A stretch of 64,000 nt of DNA from Trichomonas vaginalis G3 (lineage: Eukaryota; Parabasalia; Trichomonadida; Trichomonadidae): contig NC_067207.1 in the NCBI RefSeq assembly GCF_026262505.1, positions 20,366,082-20,430,081 of the forward strand. The letters run 5' to 3'. Under the pieces are notes generated by a model. It was given only the letters and a program-made list of their open reading frames with translations, did not search any database and was not told where the DNA came from. This document shows positions 40,690-49,701 of this stretch, one piece after another; the first letter of the stretch is position 1, and each line of letters begins with the position of its first letter. Position numbers and translations under genes: made by a program.

Positions 40690-40996
40690 ACGATAAAAAT
40701 CTCTGCTCCTAGCAGTACTGCTACTGACAGTAGCAGTACTTTTACTGACAGTAGCAGTACTTTTTCTGACAGTAGCAGTACTTTTACTGACAGTAGCAGT
40801 ACTTTTTCTGACAGTAGCAGTACTTTATCGTCGAAAACCCTCTCAAATTTTCCTTTTTACTGCTCGTAGCAGTACTTTTACTGCTCGTAGCAGTACTTTT
40901 ACTGACAGTAGCAGTACTTTTACTGACAGTAGCAGTACTTTTTCTGACAGTAGCAGTACTTTTTCTGACAGTAGCAGTACTTTTACTGACGTAGCA
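40690..40996. repeat. 21-bp tandem repeats between divergent genes
   Basis: About thirteen units of the type CTGACAGTAGCAGTACTTTT. The core AGTACTGCTACTG/CAGTAGCAGTACT is itself partly palindromic. A central block (40828-40858, GTCGAAAACCCTCTC) breaks the array into two. It occupies the whole region between two divergent start codons, as an enhancer or origin would. Confidence 0.85.
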
Positions 40997-41335
40997 ATGG
41001 TCGAGGTCGAACCTACCGACGAGGCAATTTACCTAATTGAAATTAACGAGCTTGTTAAAGACTTCCTCAGGCAGAATGTAAAAGGCAAGCTTGTTAACTG
41101 TTGGATAACGGGAAGGGCTGCCTTGAATCTCGAGACTTCGACTGGAATTCCAATTCAAATACCAGACGGGACAGCCTACGACGACATAAAGCAAGCAAAG
41201 AAAGAAGCTCTTCTCAAGTTCTTTGCCAAGCGTCCTTGGATACTACTTCCAAACAGAGAGAACCCTTCCAAGAATGAGCCAAATTCTCAAGGGTCTCCTT
41301 CACTTCTCGGGTCAGCCGTTCTACATAACCTGTGA
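40997..41335 (+). CDS. 112-residue unknown protein
   Basis: Starts MVEVEPTDEAIYLIEINELV. Mixed alpha/beta with KGKLVNCWITGRAALNLETS in the middle and a serine-rich tail. Its start codon lies directly at the end of the 21-bp array. No family recognised. Confidence 0.5.
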   Translation: MVEVEPTDEAIYLIEINELVKDFLRQNVKGKLVNCWITGRAALNLETSTGIPIQIPDGTAYDDIKQAKKEALLKFFAKRPWILLPNRENPSKNEPNSQGSPSLLGSAVLHNL

Positions 41336-41386
41336 AGGCGACATCCAACCAGTTCAGTAAACCTTAACGTTTAACTTCACTTTTTT

Positions 41387-41645
41387 ATGTTTTTACTCAC
41401 ACTCGTACTCAACAGGTTTGTGTACAACTATTTCAACTGTGAACCTTGTATTGACCGGTCTTCCTGCAAATGCAAGTTCGGTCAATATACAATTTATGGT
41501 GGCAAGAAGGACAGTGGGGAATGTTATTCTGACATCTGTTGTTGCGCTCGAGAGAGATTTGAAATTTCAGAGCCACCTCCCCAAGAACTCCAACACCAAC
41601 ACTCAAGTTGCCAAAGACTCATGTGAAGAAGAAGCCTTCTGGTAA
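41387..41645 (+). pseudogene. Small protein remains
   Basis: Opens with a hydrophobic segment after a CACTTTTTT motif and continues as beta-like sequence. Broken, with about one break. Function unknown. Confidence 0.35.
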
Positions 41646-41704
41646 GTTTCTTATAGCCATTTACATGGCACGCTTTGAGTAAAAACATTTTTTTCATTTT
41701 TTGA

Positions 41705-42288
41705 ATGAAGCAAGTTAAATTCGTCCCACACCAATCTCAATGGACCGATGAAGAGTTTCAAGCCATGGTTGAAGACGTTGAGAACGACATAGACGGCGAA
41801 CTTGAAGGAGCTCAAATCACAATTGCAACCAAAATTGCACAAGTCAAGGAACAGATAGCTCCACTTAAAGCTACCAAAGCTACTCTTGACCTCATGGATA
41901 GTTACCGTTTAGATGTCAAGAGTGGAATAAGACATTTAAAATTAAAACTTCTAAACTACGAAGCTATACTCCAAAAGTTAGCAGAAATGAGAAGACTTTA
42001 CCAGAGCTACTTACATGTAAGGGACTTACTTCAAGCAGTCCGACCAAAGATGAATTTTCTGACATTGTCCCAATTTTGTCCGAAAGTCAGCTCAGATGTT
42101 TTGAACTGCTCCCAACATATCCAGAATATGAACGTTTGCCTGAACTCTTCCGCAATCTCAAAAAACGTTTTTTGGTTCTCATGTTCGAAACTTTTATCGG
42201 AAGAGACAACAAACGTTCAGAAGAAGAACAAGATATTATTTTAAACTTGTTGTATGACATAACTGTCATAACAAGCTTTTTGAAGTAA
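41705..42288 (+). pseudogene. Coiled-coil protein remains
   Basis: Starts MKQVKFVPHQSQWTDEEFQA, followed by a long helix with heptads (TIATKIAQVKEQIAPLKATK). Broken, with about one break. Function unknown. Confidence 0.45.
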
Positions 42289-42319
42289 AACCGTCATTCT
42301 CAAACCACTTCATTTTTCG

Positions 42320-43047
42320 ATGTCCGAACAAGCACCGAAGCCAAACTCAATGGCAGATGTCCTTTCAAGGTTGCCAGACAAGCGCCCAGTTCAAATTCAA
42401 ATTGCCCAATTGAAAGCTCATCTGACAAACACCATAAAGACTCTCCAAAGTAGTCTTATGACAGAGATGACCAATCTCAAAGCCGATGTCCTCATGAACC
42501 AAGCTTCCAATGAGAAATGCCTGAACGATTTCACGGAAACCTTGCGCAATTACGAGAGAGAAAACCGAGACCTTGCCAGACTCATCTACCGTTTCTTCGA
42601 AGAGATAGCGCCATCTGGAAGGTACTCGGAAAGGACAGAACATGCAACACCGTACTTCGTGAGTACCAAATTGAAGAAGGAATTGTCGAGGAAGAAGAGG
42701 AAGAAAAGAAACACGAAGAAGAAGAGGAAGAAGATGAAGAAGAGAAACACGAAGAAGAGGAAGTTTGGGCAACCCTTGTTGCCGATGACGCTTACGAAAT
42801 TTCCCAACCCTACCATACAAAATCCGCAACAAGGACCGGCAAGGTTCTTACCCCAGTCCTCAACAACTTGGGACACTTGAACCTTACCCTTCGAAATTAC
42901 GGTTCAATTTCCATGGGAAAGCTTGTCGGTATGCAATGGGTTCCAAATCCAAACAAGAAGACGAGGGTCAGACACATTGACGGTGACCAGCTCAACAACC
43001 GTAAGGAGAACCTCGAGTGTTCTAAGAGTAAAAAAATTTTATTTTAG
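42320..43047 (+). pseudogene. Coiled-coil protein with C-terminal HNH endonuclease domain
   Basis: Residues 1-90 are a coiled coil (MSEQAPKPNSMADVLSRLPD onward). Then comes a glutamate/lysine-only linker and an HNH-type domain with NNLGHLNLTLRNYG, VGMQWVPNP and VRHIDGDQLNNRKENLEC. The HNH part is related in layout to the element 1 endonuclease but clearly distinct. Broken, with about one break. Confidence 0.6.
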
Positions 43048-43073
43048 GGGAAACCCCAAGTAAATTTAGGTGT

Positions 43074-43337
43074 TTATTTGGATAAGTATGTTAAATTAAG
43101 GGTAATTTGCAAAATTAGTTCCCGACCTCTGAATTGGACTCTTTCGTCATCCCAGTTGTATAGGAGGTCGTCCCAGAGGAGTTGGTAGAATTGCCAATCC
43201 AAGGACGATTTGTCCTCCCAAGCATTGAGGATGTACTGCTCGTAGAGTCTCATGACCTCTCCCTTGCACCAGACACCCTCTCCCTTGGAACGTAAGGCTT
43301 CTTCGAGGTGCTCGAATGCGATTGGCTGCTTGACCAT
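43074..43337 (-). CDS. 87-residue tryptophan-rich acidic protein
   Basis: Starts MVKQPIAFEHLEEALRSKGE. The middle is tryptophan- and aspartate-rich (WEDKSSLDWQFYQLLWDDLL). A longer frame needs GTG. Divergent from the gene at 43368 with a reversed AAAAAGTGTCATTT motif between. No family recognised. Confidence 0.5.
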   Translation of the reverse strand: MVKQPIAFEHLEEALRSKGEGVWCKGEVMRLYEQYILNAWEDKSSLDWQFYQLLWDDLLYNWDDERVQFRGRELILQITLNLTYLSK

Positions 43338-43367
43338 CCGAAATGACACTTTTTGTCCGTTTGGTCA

Positions 43368-43820
43368 ATGTTCGTGTCTCGTGCCATAGTCGACGAAAAT
43401 ACAGACAAACAGGTTATATATGAGTTTGAGACCAAGAATGGTGTAACTCGACCTGTCCGATTCAAAGACTCCGAGGGCGACCATGAAATTAAACGAAAAT
43501 TAGCTAGGAAGGAATATAAAAATTTTTTATTTCATGCAATGTTTTATTTCTGTGCCGTCTTCAAGTATGCCCCAATACTTACGCTTGGAGAGGACATGAA
43601 CTTCGGTGAAAATTTTGTCCAATTTGAATTGACCCATCTTCTCACCGACCATGCCCATTTCAATGAGTTTGTTGTACCCTTCTTCGTTCGTCATGAGTGC
43701 GTCAATGTTTTCATAGTAAACCTTCACTTTGGATTTGACTTCGGAGAAGAATTTGTTGTAGTTGTCAAGGACTGCCTTTGCGAACTGAGGGTAAGACCAA
43801 TGTTCGACAATAGGTTTTAA
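43368..43820 (+). CDS. Small protein overlapping the polymerase end
   Basis: The first 50 residues (MFVSRAIVDENTDKQVIYEF onward) look real and follow the AAAAAGTGTCA-type promoter in reverse. The remainder runs antisense to the polymerase gene and is probably not translated as such. No family recognised. Confidence 0.35.
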   Translation: MFVSRAIVDENTDKQVIYEFETKNGVTRPVRFKDSEGDHEIKRKLARKEYKNFLFHAMFYFCAVFKYAPILTLGEDMNFGENFVQFELTHLLTDHAHFNEFVVPFFVRHECVNVFIVNLHFGFDFGEEFVVVVKDCLCELRVRPMFDNRF

Positions 43821-45680
43821 TGTGGTTACTAAGCCACTTTGACCTTGAGTGAATTCGTACTTCAAAACAAAAGGAGAAAACCTTTCAACAAAGTTGTCGA
43901 CCTTCTCATAATGTTTACTCTTCATCTCTTGAGGTTTCTTAATGGAATATCCCCATGTCGAATTCATAAGCAATTTGAGTGTCATTGCAAGTTTGGGGTT
44001 TGAAGCTTTCCTAATATCATACAGTTGTTGTATGACTTTTCCAACTGTATAGTTCCTTCCCGGGAACTCACCATCTTCGTTTGGAATTCCAGTCGGGATA
44101 TATTGGACGAACCTCATGTATGCAGCGTTAAGGTCGACATAGTATATCTTTTCATCTGAGTCGAACTTGTCGCAACCAATCGGACCAGTTCGTGGAAATT
44201 CAAGTGAGTCTCTTATCTTCTGAGAAACTTCTCCTGTTATCTCATAGACATCGTCAAAGCAACCTGTTTCATATAAAACCTTCTGAGCTAACTCTGATGC
44301 TCTCCAATACAATTTGACGTCGATTGGATTTCTCAATGGAAGTTTGTTTATAGCATCTTGAAGTTCTTGCAACCTCATTGGAAGTTCTTCTGGTTCAGGT
44401 TGGTATCCGAACAATCCAACTCCTTTTGGAGCTGTGTACTTCTTTTGTACTAGAACTTTGTCTGGAACAACTTTTGGTCTTGCTAACAGTGAAAAGTTTG
44501 TTTCGTCTTTTGGTACAAAAGTTTCTGTCAGCTTGTCATCTGGAATTGGTTCCAACAAACCTTTCTCGAAAAGAATGTTTACAGCTCTGACAATGTTGCA
44601 CTTGCCTTTTCCGAACAATGGGTTTGTAAGACTTTCGTTCAACATGAAGTGGTTGTGGACAATTGCAATCTTCAACCATGGTAAATTGAACTCAACAACA
44701 TAGTCGTCATGTGAAGAACCTTTAGCTGTAGGTATGTTGACTCGGATATTGACATTTGCCAACGGTGCAATTTTTGACAATTGACCTCTGAGAATGTACC
44801 TTGTCTTCACACATGACTCAAGATACTTCATTTTCTCATCTGTAACAAGACCAGAGTTCCTGAGACATGTAAGAATGCAAGGTTCATTGACAATTGTTTC
44901 AATTGAATTGTAAATTCCATACCTTGTCAAGTCAATGTCAGACTTATTTATGAACGGGAAGTATCCAGCATGTTGTCTGACTGCTTGAGGGTTAGGTTGG
45001 TACCATTCGAACTTGACACTTGCAATTCCTTCAATTGCATTCAAAATATCTGAGTCGGAGTCAAACATTTGTTCTCTCTTTGTAGTCTTGAAAGCGTCAA
45101 GAAGTTGTGCGGCTGTTGTGACATTGCCATGTGCATAGTAAATGTGACCGTCCAAATCTGTTATGGTTAGTCTGAGATTGTATCCTTTCTTATTTCCGTC
45201 TTGTATGGCAGCAAGTACACCCATGAAGCCTTCTTTGTTCTTTCCTTCGTCAAAGTTTACTGTAAAGGTTCGACCAGATGTAATTTGACTTCTAACTTCA
45301 CGGTACTTTTCATATGCATATCTTGTTCTTTCCATGGGAGCATGTTTGTCTTCACCTTTTCCTTTTTTCCTTCTCAAAGGATGCAATTGTTCGTCATGTT
45401 TCCAATAGAATCTGGCAAAGCCGTCGTGTCCTTCAACTTGCGGTTCAGAAACATCGAAAGGCATGTCCATAAGACGTTCTTCTTCTAACCTCTCTAGTCT
45501 GTTTGGATAATTTGCGCGTGCTGTTTCCAATTCCATTTCGTAGCGAAGACCAGACAATTTGTCATAGACTTTTATGGGTCTTCCCTTCCTATATTTAAAA
45601 TTCTTCGAAACTTTCCAACCATATCTTTCTAACTCTGCTTTTATTCTAGCAGATTTTCTATCCATTCTATACGGGGGCAT
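43527..45680 (-). CDS. polB: Protein-primed DNA polymerase B
   Basis: The product is 717 residues starting MPPYRMDRKSARIKAELERY. Palm motifs are visible: motif A in KIYYVDLNAAYMRFVQY (residues about 515-532), motif B in LKLLMNSTWGYSIKK (about 578-592) and motif C around residue 675. YFPFINKSDIDLTRYG lies mid-protein. This is the replicase of Polintons, which copies the linear element from a protein primer. It is at the short end of the family's range. It forms one open frame. Its start is 44 bases from the tip of element 3, so its upstream region has been replaced. Confidence 0.8.
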   Translation of the reverse strand: MPPYRMDRKSARIKAELERYGWKVSKNFKYRKGRPIKVYDKLSGLRYEMELETARANYPNRLERLEEERLMDMPFDVSEPQVEGHDGFARFYWKHDEQLHPLRRKKGKGEDKHAPMERTRYAYEKYREVRSQITSGRTFTVNFDEGKNKEGFMGVLAAIQDGNKKGYNLRLTITDLDGHIYYAHGNVTTAAQLLDAFKTTKREQMFDSDSDILNAIEGIASVKFEWYQPNPQAVRQHAGYFPFINKSDIDLTRYGIYNSIETIVNEPCILTCLRNSGLVTDEKMKYLESCVKTRYILRGQLSKIAPLANVNIRVNIPTAKGSSHDDYVVEFNLPWLKIAIVHNHFMLNESLTNPLFGKGKCNIVRAVNILFEKGLLEPIPDDKLTETFVPKDETNFSLLARPKVVPDKVLVQKKYTAPKGVGLFGYQPEPEELPMRLQELQDAINKLPLRNPIDVKLYWRASELAQKVLYETGCFDDVYEITGEVSQKIRDSLEFPRTGPIGCDKFDSDEKIYYVDLNAAYMRFVQYIPTGIPNEDGEFPGRNYTVGKVIQQLYDIRKASNPKLAMTLKLLMNSTWGYSIKKPQEMKSKHYEKVDNFVERFSPFVLKYEFTQGQSGLVTTLKPIVEHWSYPQFAKAVLDNYNKFFSEVKSKVKVYYENIDALMTNEEGYNKLIEMGMVGEKMGQFKLDKIFTEVHVLSKRKYWGILEDGTEIKHCMK

Positions 45681-45979
45681 TTTTATAAAAATAAAAAAAT
45701 GTTTTTTCTTTACTTTACGTAACAGTTAGTATCCCTAAGTCGTGTACTGTGGCACTGCGCGCCTCCGTACACCACTTAGCGGTTTTGACACTTTACGAAA
45801 CCGGTAACGTATATTTTACAACACAACCATAAAACCAACTTAACCTTAAATATTTACAAAACCGTCTGACACATAAATGATTTCACTAATGACTTCACTA
45901 ACGAATTCACTACCGTCCTCACTAAATAAAAAATAACCTTATTTTTTTTTTTTTAAATTTTTTATTTCATTGTAAAGAC

Positions 45980-46414
45980 ATGTCCGACTATATTTACTAT
46001 GACTCTTTCCCAGAACGTTTCCGTGAACTATTCAAAACTCAAGTAAAACTGAGAAACATGCATTTTAACAAAGACAGACCCATTGACGATGAAAGAAACC
46101 CTGAATATATTACAATCCCTTATGACGCAAAGTTCATTGCATACATTCCTTATGGTCGCAGAGGAACGAAAACTATTTCAACAAAGAACAAAAATTATTT
46201 CTGGAGCGATGAAGAAAATTGCCTTATCTACATAAATGCATACTTAAATAAAGCTACATATTGTACAAAAGAAGGTTGGACTGGATTTGAGCTCTACATA
46301 TACGACGACGATGGAAACAGACGTTGTGTATACCCATACGATAATATGTACCATTGTTTTCATCAAGCATTAAACGAATACATAGTCAGTAAGGGTCTCA
46401 TTCCTGCTGAGTAG
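45980..46414 (+). CDS. 144-residue terminal-repeat protein
   Basis: Starts MSDYIYYDSFPERFRELFKT. Rich in tyrosine and charged residues, with GWTGFELYIYDDDGNRRCVY in its C-terminal half. It lies inside the TIR, so the element carries two copies; the second is at 63673 to beyond the window. No family recognised. Its position is equivalent to the 94-residue gene of element 1, but I see no clear sequence similarity. Confidence 0.6.
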   Translation: MSDYIYYDSFPERFRELFKTQVKLRNMHFNKDRPIDDERNPEYITIPYDAKFIAYIPYGRRGTKTISTKNKNYFWSDEENCLIYINAYLNKATYCTKEGWTGFELYIYDDDGNRRCVYPYDNMYHCFHQALNEYIVSKGLIPAE

Positions 46415-46512
46415 AAATGTTATATTTTTGTTCTGTCATTTATTTAAAAATTAATGATATCACCACCCTCACACGTATGAAAACATAGCGCAAAAATAAA
46501 TTTAGGTGAAGT

Positions 46513-46526
46513 GGTGAAATCTCACC
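46513..46526. repeat. Hairpin GGTGAAATCTCACC
   Basis: One mismatch from the perfect palindrome, between the convergent ends of the 144-residue and 81-residue genes, inside the TIR. Confidence 0.7.
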
Positions 46527-46566
46527 TCTTTTTTCACCTCTTTTTTCACCCGTTGAATTCATTACT

Positions 46567-46809
46567 TTATAACTCTCTGTCGTCTGCTTTCTCCAACTCT
46601 TCTAACTTCTTCTTAAGTTCAGCAATGTTGTCCTCATGAAGTTTAATCTTTCTCAAAATTCCTTCTTTATCTAATGGTTGCTTTATCTTTCTAAACTGAA
46701 CTCTACCATCCTTCATAGTATGAACGTAAAAACCTTCTGGAACCGCTCCTGATTTAATGTATTCTACCAAAAATTTTTGTTTCATTGCTTCAGTGACTTT
46801 AGTCGTCAT
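46567..46809 (-). CDS. Conserved small coiled-coil protein of element 3
   Basis: 80 residues from MTTKVTEAMKQKF. Homologue of 649-891 and 13910-14146, including GFYVHTMKDGRVQFRKIKQP. The GTTAGTTTTA motif lies 39 bases before the start. Its last few codons fall inside the TIR. Confidence 0.65.
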   Translation of the reverse strand: MTTKVTEAMKQKFLVEYIKSGAVPEGFYVHTMKDGRVQFRKIKQPLDKEGILRKIKLHEDNIAELKKKLEELEKADDREL

Positions 46810-46839
46810 TTCAATCAAATAAAAATGTTCAAATAAAAT

Positions 46840-46848
46840 AAAACTAAC
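46840..46848 (-). promoter_or_regulatory. GTTAGTTTTA upstream motif
   Basis: 39 bases before the start of the 80-residue gene, preceded by AATAAT. Confidence 0.5.
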
Positions 46849-46857
46849 ATTATTTTT

Positions 46858-47316
46858 TCAGTAAGGAAACGCAGGAGTTTTACGATTTATTTGAGGAGTA
46901 GGTTCTGGTTTAAATGTTGGAGTCGGTTTAGGAGTTGACTTTTGAACAGGAGTTTGTACTTCCATAGGTTCAGGAGTTATTGAAGGTTTTGCTTGTGAAG
47001 GCGTTGGTTTTGGCGAAGGTGTTGGAGTTTGTTTAACTTCAGCTATTTCAGTATTATTTATAACATTTGCTTTATTTCTTTTCAACATCATTACTGCTCC
47101 TGCTGTAGCTAGCAAACCTAGTGGGAGACCATATTTTATATAAGGACTTGACCAAATGCTATTTTTGACAGGAGCTGGTGGAACACCTAACCTTGGTGAG
47201 ACTGCTCTTTGCCATTGTGCAGCTCGTAAGAAATATTCAATAGGTGCTCCATAATCGTTTGGTAAAGTTTGTTTCATAGATGGTGAAGGTTCGCGAGAGC
47301 TTGATGAAGAACTCAT
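46858..47316 (-). CDS. Membrane-anchored proline/threonine-rich virion protein
   Basis: 152 residues. One hydrophobic segment at about residues 58-78 (YGLPLGLLATAGAVMMLKRN). The C-terminal half is a proline-, threonine- and lysine-rich extended region (PTPSPKPTPSQAKPSITPEP). It lies immediately downstream of the capsid gene on the same strand, 30 bases away, so the two are probably co-expressed. Likely a minor virion component; family not recognised. Looks whole. Confidence 0.55.
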   Translation of the reverse strand: MSSSSSSREPSPSMKQTLPNDYGAPIEYFLRAAQWQRAVSPRLGVPPAPVKNSIWSSPYIKYGLPLGLLATAGAVMMLKRNKANVINNTEIAEVKQTPTPSPKPTPSQAKPSITPEPMEVQTPVQKSTPKPTPTFKPEPTPQINRKTPAFPY

Positions 47317-47346
47317 TTATAAGCTTTAAAAATAAACGTTCATCCT

Positions 47347-48921
47347 TTATTCCTCACTGTCGTCCGTGGCTAAGTTATAGTCATCTAATCTTATTATGGG
47401 GATGCCATTAGCACGCACCTGAATGGCAAAGCAACAATCCCTCATAAATCCAATAAGTGGCTTTGGTACGTTTTCAGTTGCTAGTTCAATAGGTCCTTTA
47501 ACAGACAATTTGTATGTTATTGGAGCAGTAGATGTTTGACCTTGTTGGAAGCAAAAGTCCACTTCTGTTGGAAAACCACATAAGAAATGTGTGTTGTCAT
47601 AGCTATCCCATTTATGTTCCACACTACCATCATCCACCAATGACCTCATAACATCTTCATTAAATCCAATCATATCATTGTTTGTATTGCAGGCGTTCGC
47701 AACCATTTCATAAAATACAGGTCCATATGATTTTTCAGGTTCTGCAGGCATATTTCCATAAGCTCCCATGGAAAGCTGAAGATATTTAAACTTAGGGTTC
47801 TCAAAATTAACATAATAGTTGTCTTTCTTTCTAAATAGTGCCCAAATACTTTTAACATTAATAGGCGTATAAGCTGCTGTAAATGTTGCACTTGAACTAT
47901 CTGTATTCTTTGAGAATGAACCGTCCATAGGAATCCAATCCATAACTTTAACAGGAAAACATAAAGCCTCGTTTGTATAATGTTCTACAAGTTCTGTATA
48001 AATGTTAGGGTCTAAAGAGAATGACTTTGGATGAATGAAACATTCATTAAAATCCATCTTTGTTCGAAATAGTTGCTGGGTTACAGTTGTAATAGTAACT
48101 GTTCCACTAGCTTCTATTGCCTTCGTTATCATAGTGAATGGTTCATTCCATGGAACAAATTTATTTGTCGGTGGATTTGAATCTGAAGCAAATGCAACTT
48201 TAAGAGTTGGATTGAAAGCAATGATATCATTTACAGATATAGATGTGCATTGTAAGGCGTCGCTACTGAACTTTACTTTAAGCTGAATGTTTCCTGCAAA
48301 AGCTGGAATAAATCGAATAGCTTCTAATGGAAGGAATCTTCTAACAGGAATTCTTAAACGAAGCTTAAAATCAAATGATTTTCCTGCTGTAATTGGACCA
48401 CTAACAATTTGTCCTGTTCTGCATGTTCCCGAATGACTCCATACATCTTCATGTCGAGTCTTTGAGAAAACATCTACTTTCTTTATTTGTTCGGTAGTTT
48501 GTGAGTTTGAAGTTATATATGCTTCTTCTCTTGCGTTGTCTTGAGAATATACGATACGACCATTTGCAAGGATTTGATATCCAGCAACTGCATAGAAAGC
48601 GTCATCGAAACCAATCCAAAATCCTGGTGGGTTTGTTTTATTGGAACCTGAACCAATTTCTTTATCTGCAATAAATTGACCTTCCATTTTATACGTAATG
48701 AATGTATTGTAAAGGTCCAACATATTTTCACCAGGAGGTGAGAGATTGAATGTTACCCATGTGTTATCTTTAGCAGTTCCAGGTTGTGATGGAATCTTTG
48801 CGTCAGAATATTTTCTATTAGTGTCACCAATTTGAACTGCATTGTCTATGATATCGAAATATGAGCGAATCTGATGAATATGCTCTGCTGGAGTAAATTC
48901 GTTTAACTGTTCGTTCTGCAT
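47347..48921 (-). CDS. Major capsid protein (double jelly-roll) of element 3
   Basis: 524 residues, the usual length for Polinton capsid proteins. It starts MQNEQLNEFTPAEHIHQIRS. Beta-rich throughout, with LRIPVRRFLPLEAIRFIPAF at residues about 190-210 and a second jelly roll after residue 250. It would trimerise into hexons of an icosahedral shell. It looks whole. The counterpart in element 2 is at 31292-32780. No GTTAG motif; instead TTTTTATCTGAAG precedes the start by about 10 bases, as for other virion genes. Confidence 0.75.
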   Translation of the reverse strand: MQNEQLNEFTPAEHIHQIRSYFDIIDNAVQIGDTNRKYSDAKIPSQPGTAKDNTWVTFNLSPPGENMLDLYNTFITYKMEGQFIADKEIGSGSNKTNPPGFWIGFDDAFYAVAGYQILANGRIVYSQDNAREEAYITSNSQTTEQIKKVDVFSKTRHEDVWSHSGTCRTGQIVSGPITAGKSFDFKLRLRIPVRRFLPLEAIRFIPAFAGNIQLKVKFSSDALQCTSISVNDIIAFNPTLKVAFASDSNPPTNKFVPWNEPFTMITKAIEASGTVTITTVTQQLFRTKMDFNECFIHPKSFSLDPNIYTELVEHYTNEALCFPVKVMDWIPMDGSFSKNTDSSSATFTAAYTPINVKSIWALFRKKDNYYVNFENPKFKYLQLSMGAYGNMPAEPEKSYGPVFYEMVANACNTNNDMIGFNEDVMRSLVDDGSVEHKWDSYDNTHFLCGFPTEVDFCFQQGQTSTAPITYKLSVKGPIELATENVPKPLIGFMRDCCFAIQVRANGIPIIRLDDYNLATDDSEE

Positions 48922-48948
48922 GTATTTACTTCAGATAAAAATATCTAT

Positions 48949-49377
48949 TTACTTCATTATTCTCACTCTTCTTCTTGGTATTCGTGGTGGAAGTTGTTTC
49001 TTGACATTTTCAATGAACTGTACATTCTCTTTTGTCTCAACTTCTTTCACTGGCGGGTCAGGGTTCTTTGACTCGGTTTGTTTTTCAATGAAATTCACGA
49101 ACTTTGCAATAAGCTCTTGGTTCGTTATTGAAAGAACATCTGGCTTCTTTTCTTCTTGTTCTATTGACTTTTCAGTTTGAATAGAAGGTTTTATATGGGC
49201 TTCACCCTCGGTGCTATGCACCTTAATGTTGTCACTCTCTGCATTCGCTAATGGAACCTTTCTTTTTCTTACGTATATTTTACCATCTTTACTCTGACTT
49301 ACATAATAGAAAGGATGTTGTATTCCTCTGGCGTCATTTAATATAATAGACTCTCGTTCTGATTTTGACAAGCTCAT
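48949..49377 (-). CDS. 142-residue protein with KDGR-type domain
   Basis: Residues 20-45 (HPFYYVSQSKDGKIYVRKRK) resemble GFYIHTMKDGRVQFRKIKQP of the 80-residue proteins. Residues 50-110 are acidic and low in structure. The C terminus is strongly basic (PPRIPRRRVRIMK), as in DNA-binding core proteins. Divergent from the gene at 49423 across a 45-base AT-rich promoter. Looks whole. Confidence 0.55.
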   Translation of the reverse strand: MSLSKSERESIILNDARGIQHPFYYVSQSKDGKIYVRKRKVPLANAESDNIKVHSTEGEAHIKPSIQTEKSIEQEEKKPDVLSITNQELIAKFVNFIEKQTESKNPDPPVKEVETKENVQFIENVKKQLPPRIPRRRVRIMK

Positions 49378-49422
49378 TTTACATCGGTTAAAGTTTTAAT
49401 TTAGTTTTTTATCTACAGTCAA

Positions 49423-49677
49423 ATGACTCAGACAAGTCCTACGGACAAGACCCAAGGTGTCATAGATGTTGAAGCATTGAAGAAAGAAATTCGCGAGCAA
49501 ATTTTATCCGAACTGAAGGAACAAAAACAAGAACAAAAGCCAGAGAGACCAAAGAGAAAACTTAGTGAAAAACAACTAGCTGCATTAGCTGCTGGAAGAC
49601 AGAAGAACCCACGTTTGCTGGCGAAAAAAGCTAGAGAAGAAGCAAAAGCTAAAGAAGCTGAAGCAAAGAAAGAGTAA
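49423..49677 (+). CDS. 84-residue lysine/glutamate-rich basic protein
   Basis: Residues 20-84 are an uninterrupted charged helix with KPERPKRKLSEKQLAALAAG. The ALAAGR-type turn and basic patches suggest nucleic-acid binding. It ends 24 bases before the penton-like gene. Looks whole. No family recognised. Confidence 0.5.
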   Translation: MTQTSPTDKTQGVIDVEALKKEIREQILSELKEQKQEQKPERPKRKLSEKQLAALAAGRQKNPRLLAKKAREEAKAKEAEAKKE

Positions 49678-49701
49678 ATGGTTTATTTTTATCCGAATTA
49701 A

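Larger units (their letters stand above)
27543..45723. mobile_element. Element 2: decayed Polinton with capsid and polymerase genes
   Basis: Gene content defines a Polinton: major capsid protein, penton-like protein, FtsK/HerA-type packaging ATPase, superfamily-3 helicase and protein-primed polymerase B, plus several small genes. No integrase is visible. Many genes are broken, with at least ten breaks overall, so it is older than elements 1 and 3. The left border is inferred from base composition. The right part is cut off by element 3, which begins 44 bases beyond the polymerase start codon, so the rest of element 2 is expected beyond the window. It could instead be two nested elements joined near 37.7-38.1 kb. 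Confidence 0.7.
45724..46572. repeat. Left terminal inverted repeat of element 3
   Basis: Tip AGTTAGTATCCCTAAG, then GTGGCACTGCG and GACACTTTACGAAACC as in element 1. The inner boundary is close to CTTTATAACTCTCT at about 46565, which matches AGAGAGTTATAAAG at 63511. A 144-residue gene and one hairpin are contained in the repeat. Confidence 0.85.

Noticed and set aside
42365-42876. Minus-strand frames of 155 and 96 residues
   Set aside because: Antisense of the glutamate/lysine linker and coiled coil; hydrophobic leucine/phenylalanine runs are the expected artefact.
44378-45488. Plus-strand frames opposite polymerase B
   Set aside because: The minus strand has the polymerase motifs across the whole length.
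45724-46572. The left TIR of element 3 as the right TIR of element 2
   Set aside because: Its inverted partner lies at 63503-64000, enclosing element 3, and it shows no match to the left border of element 2 near 27543.
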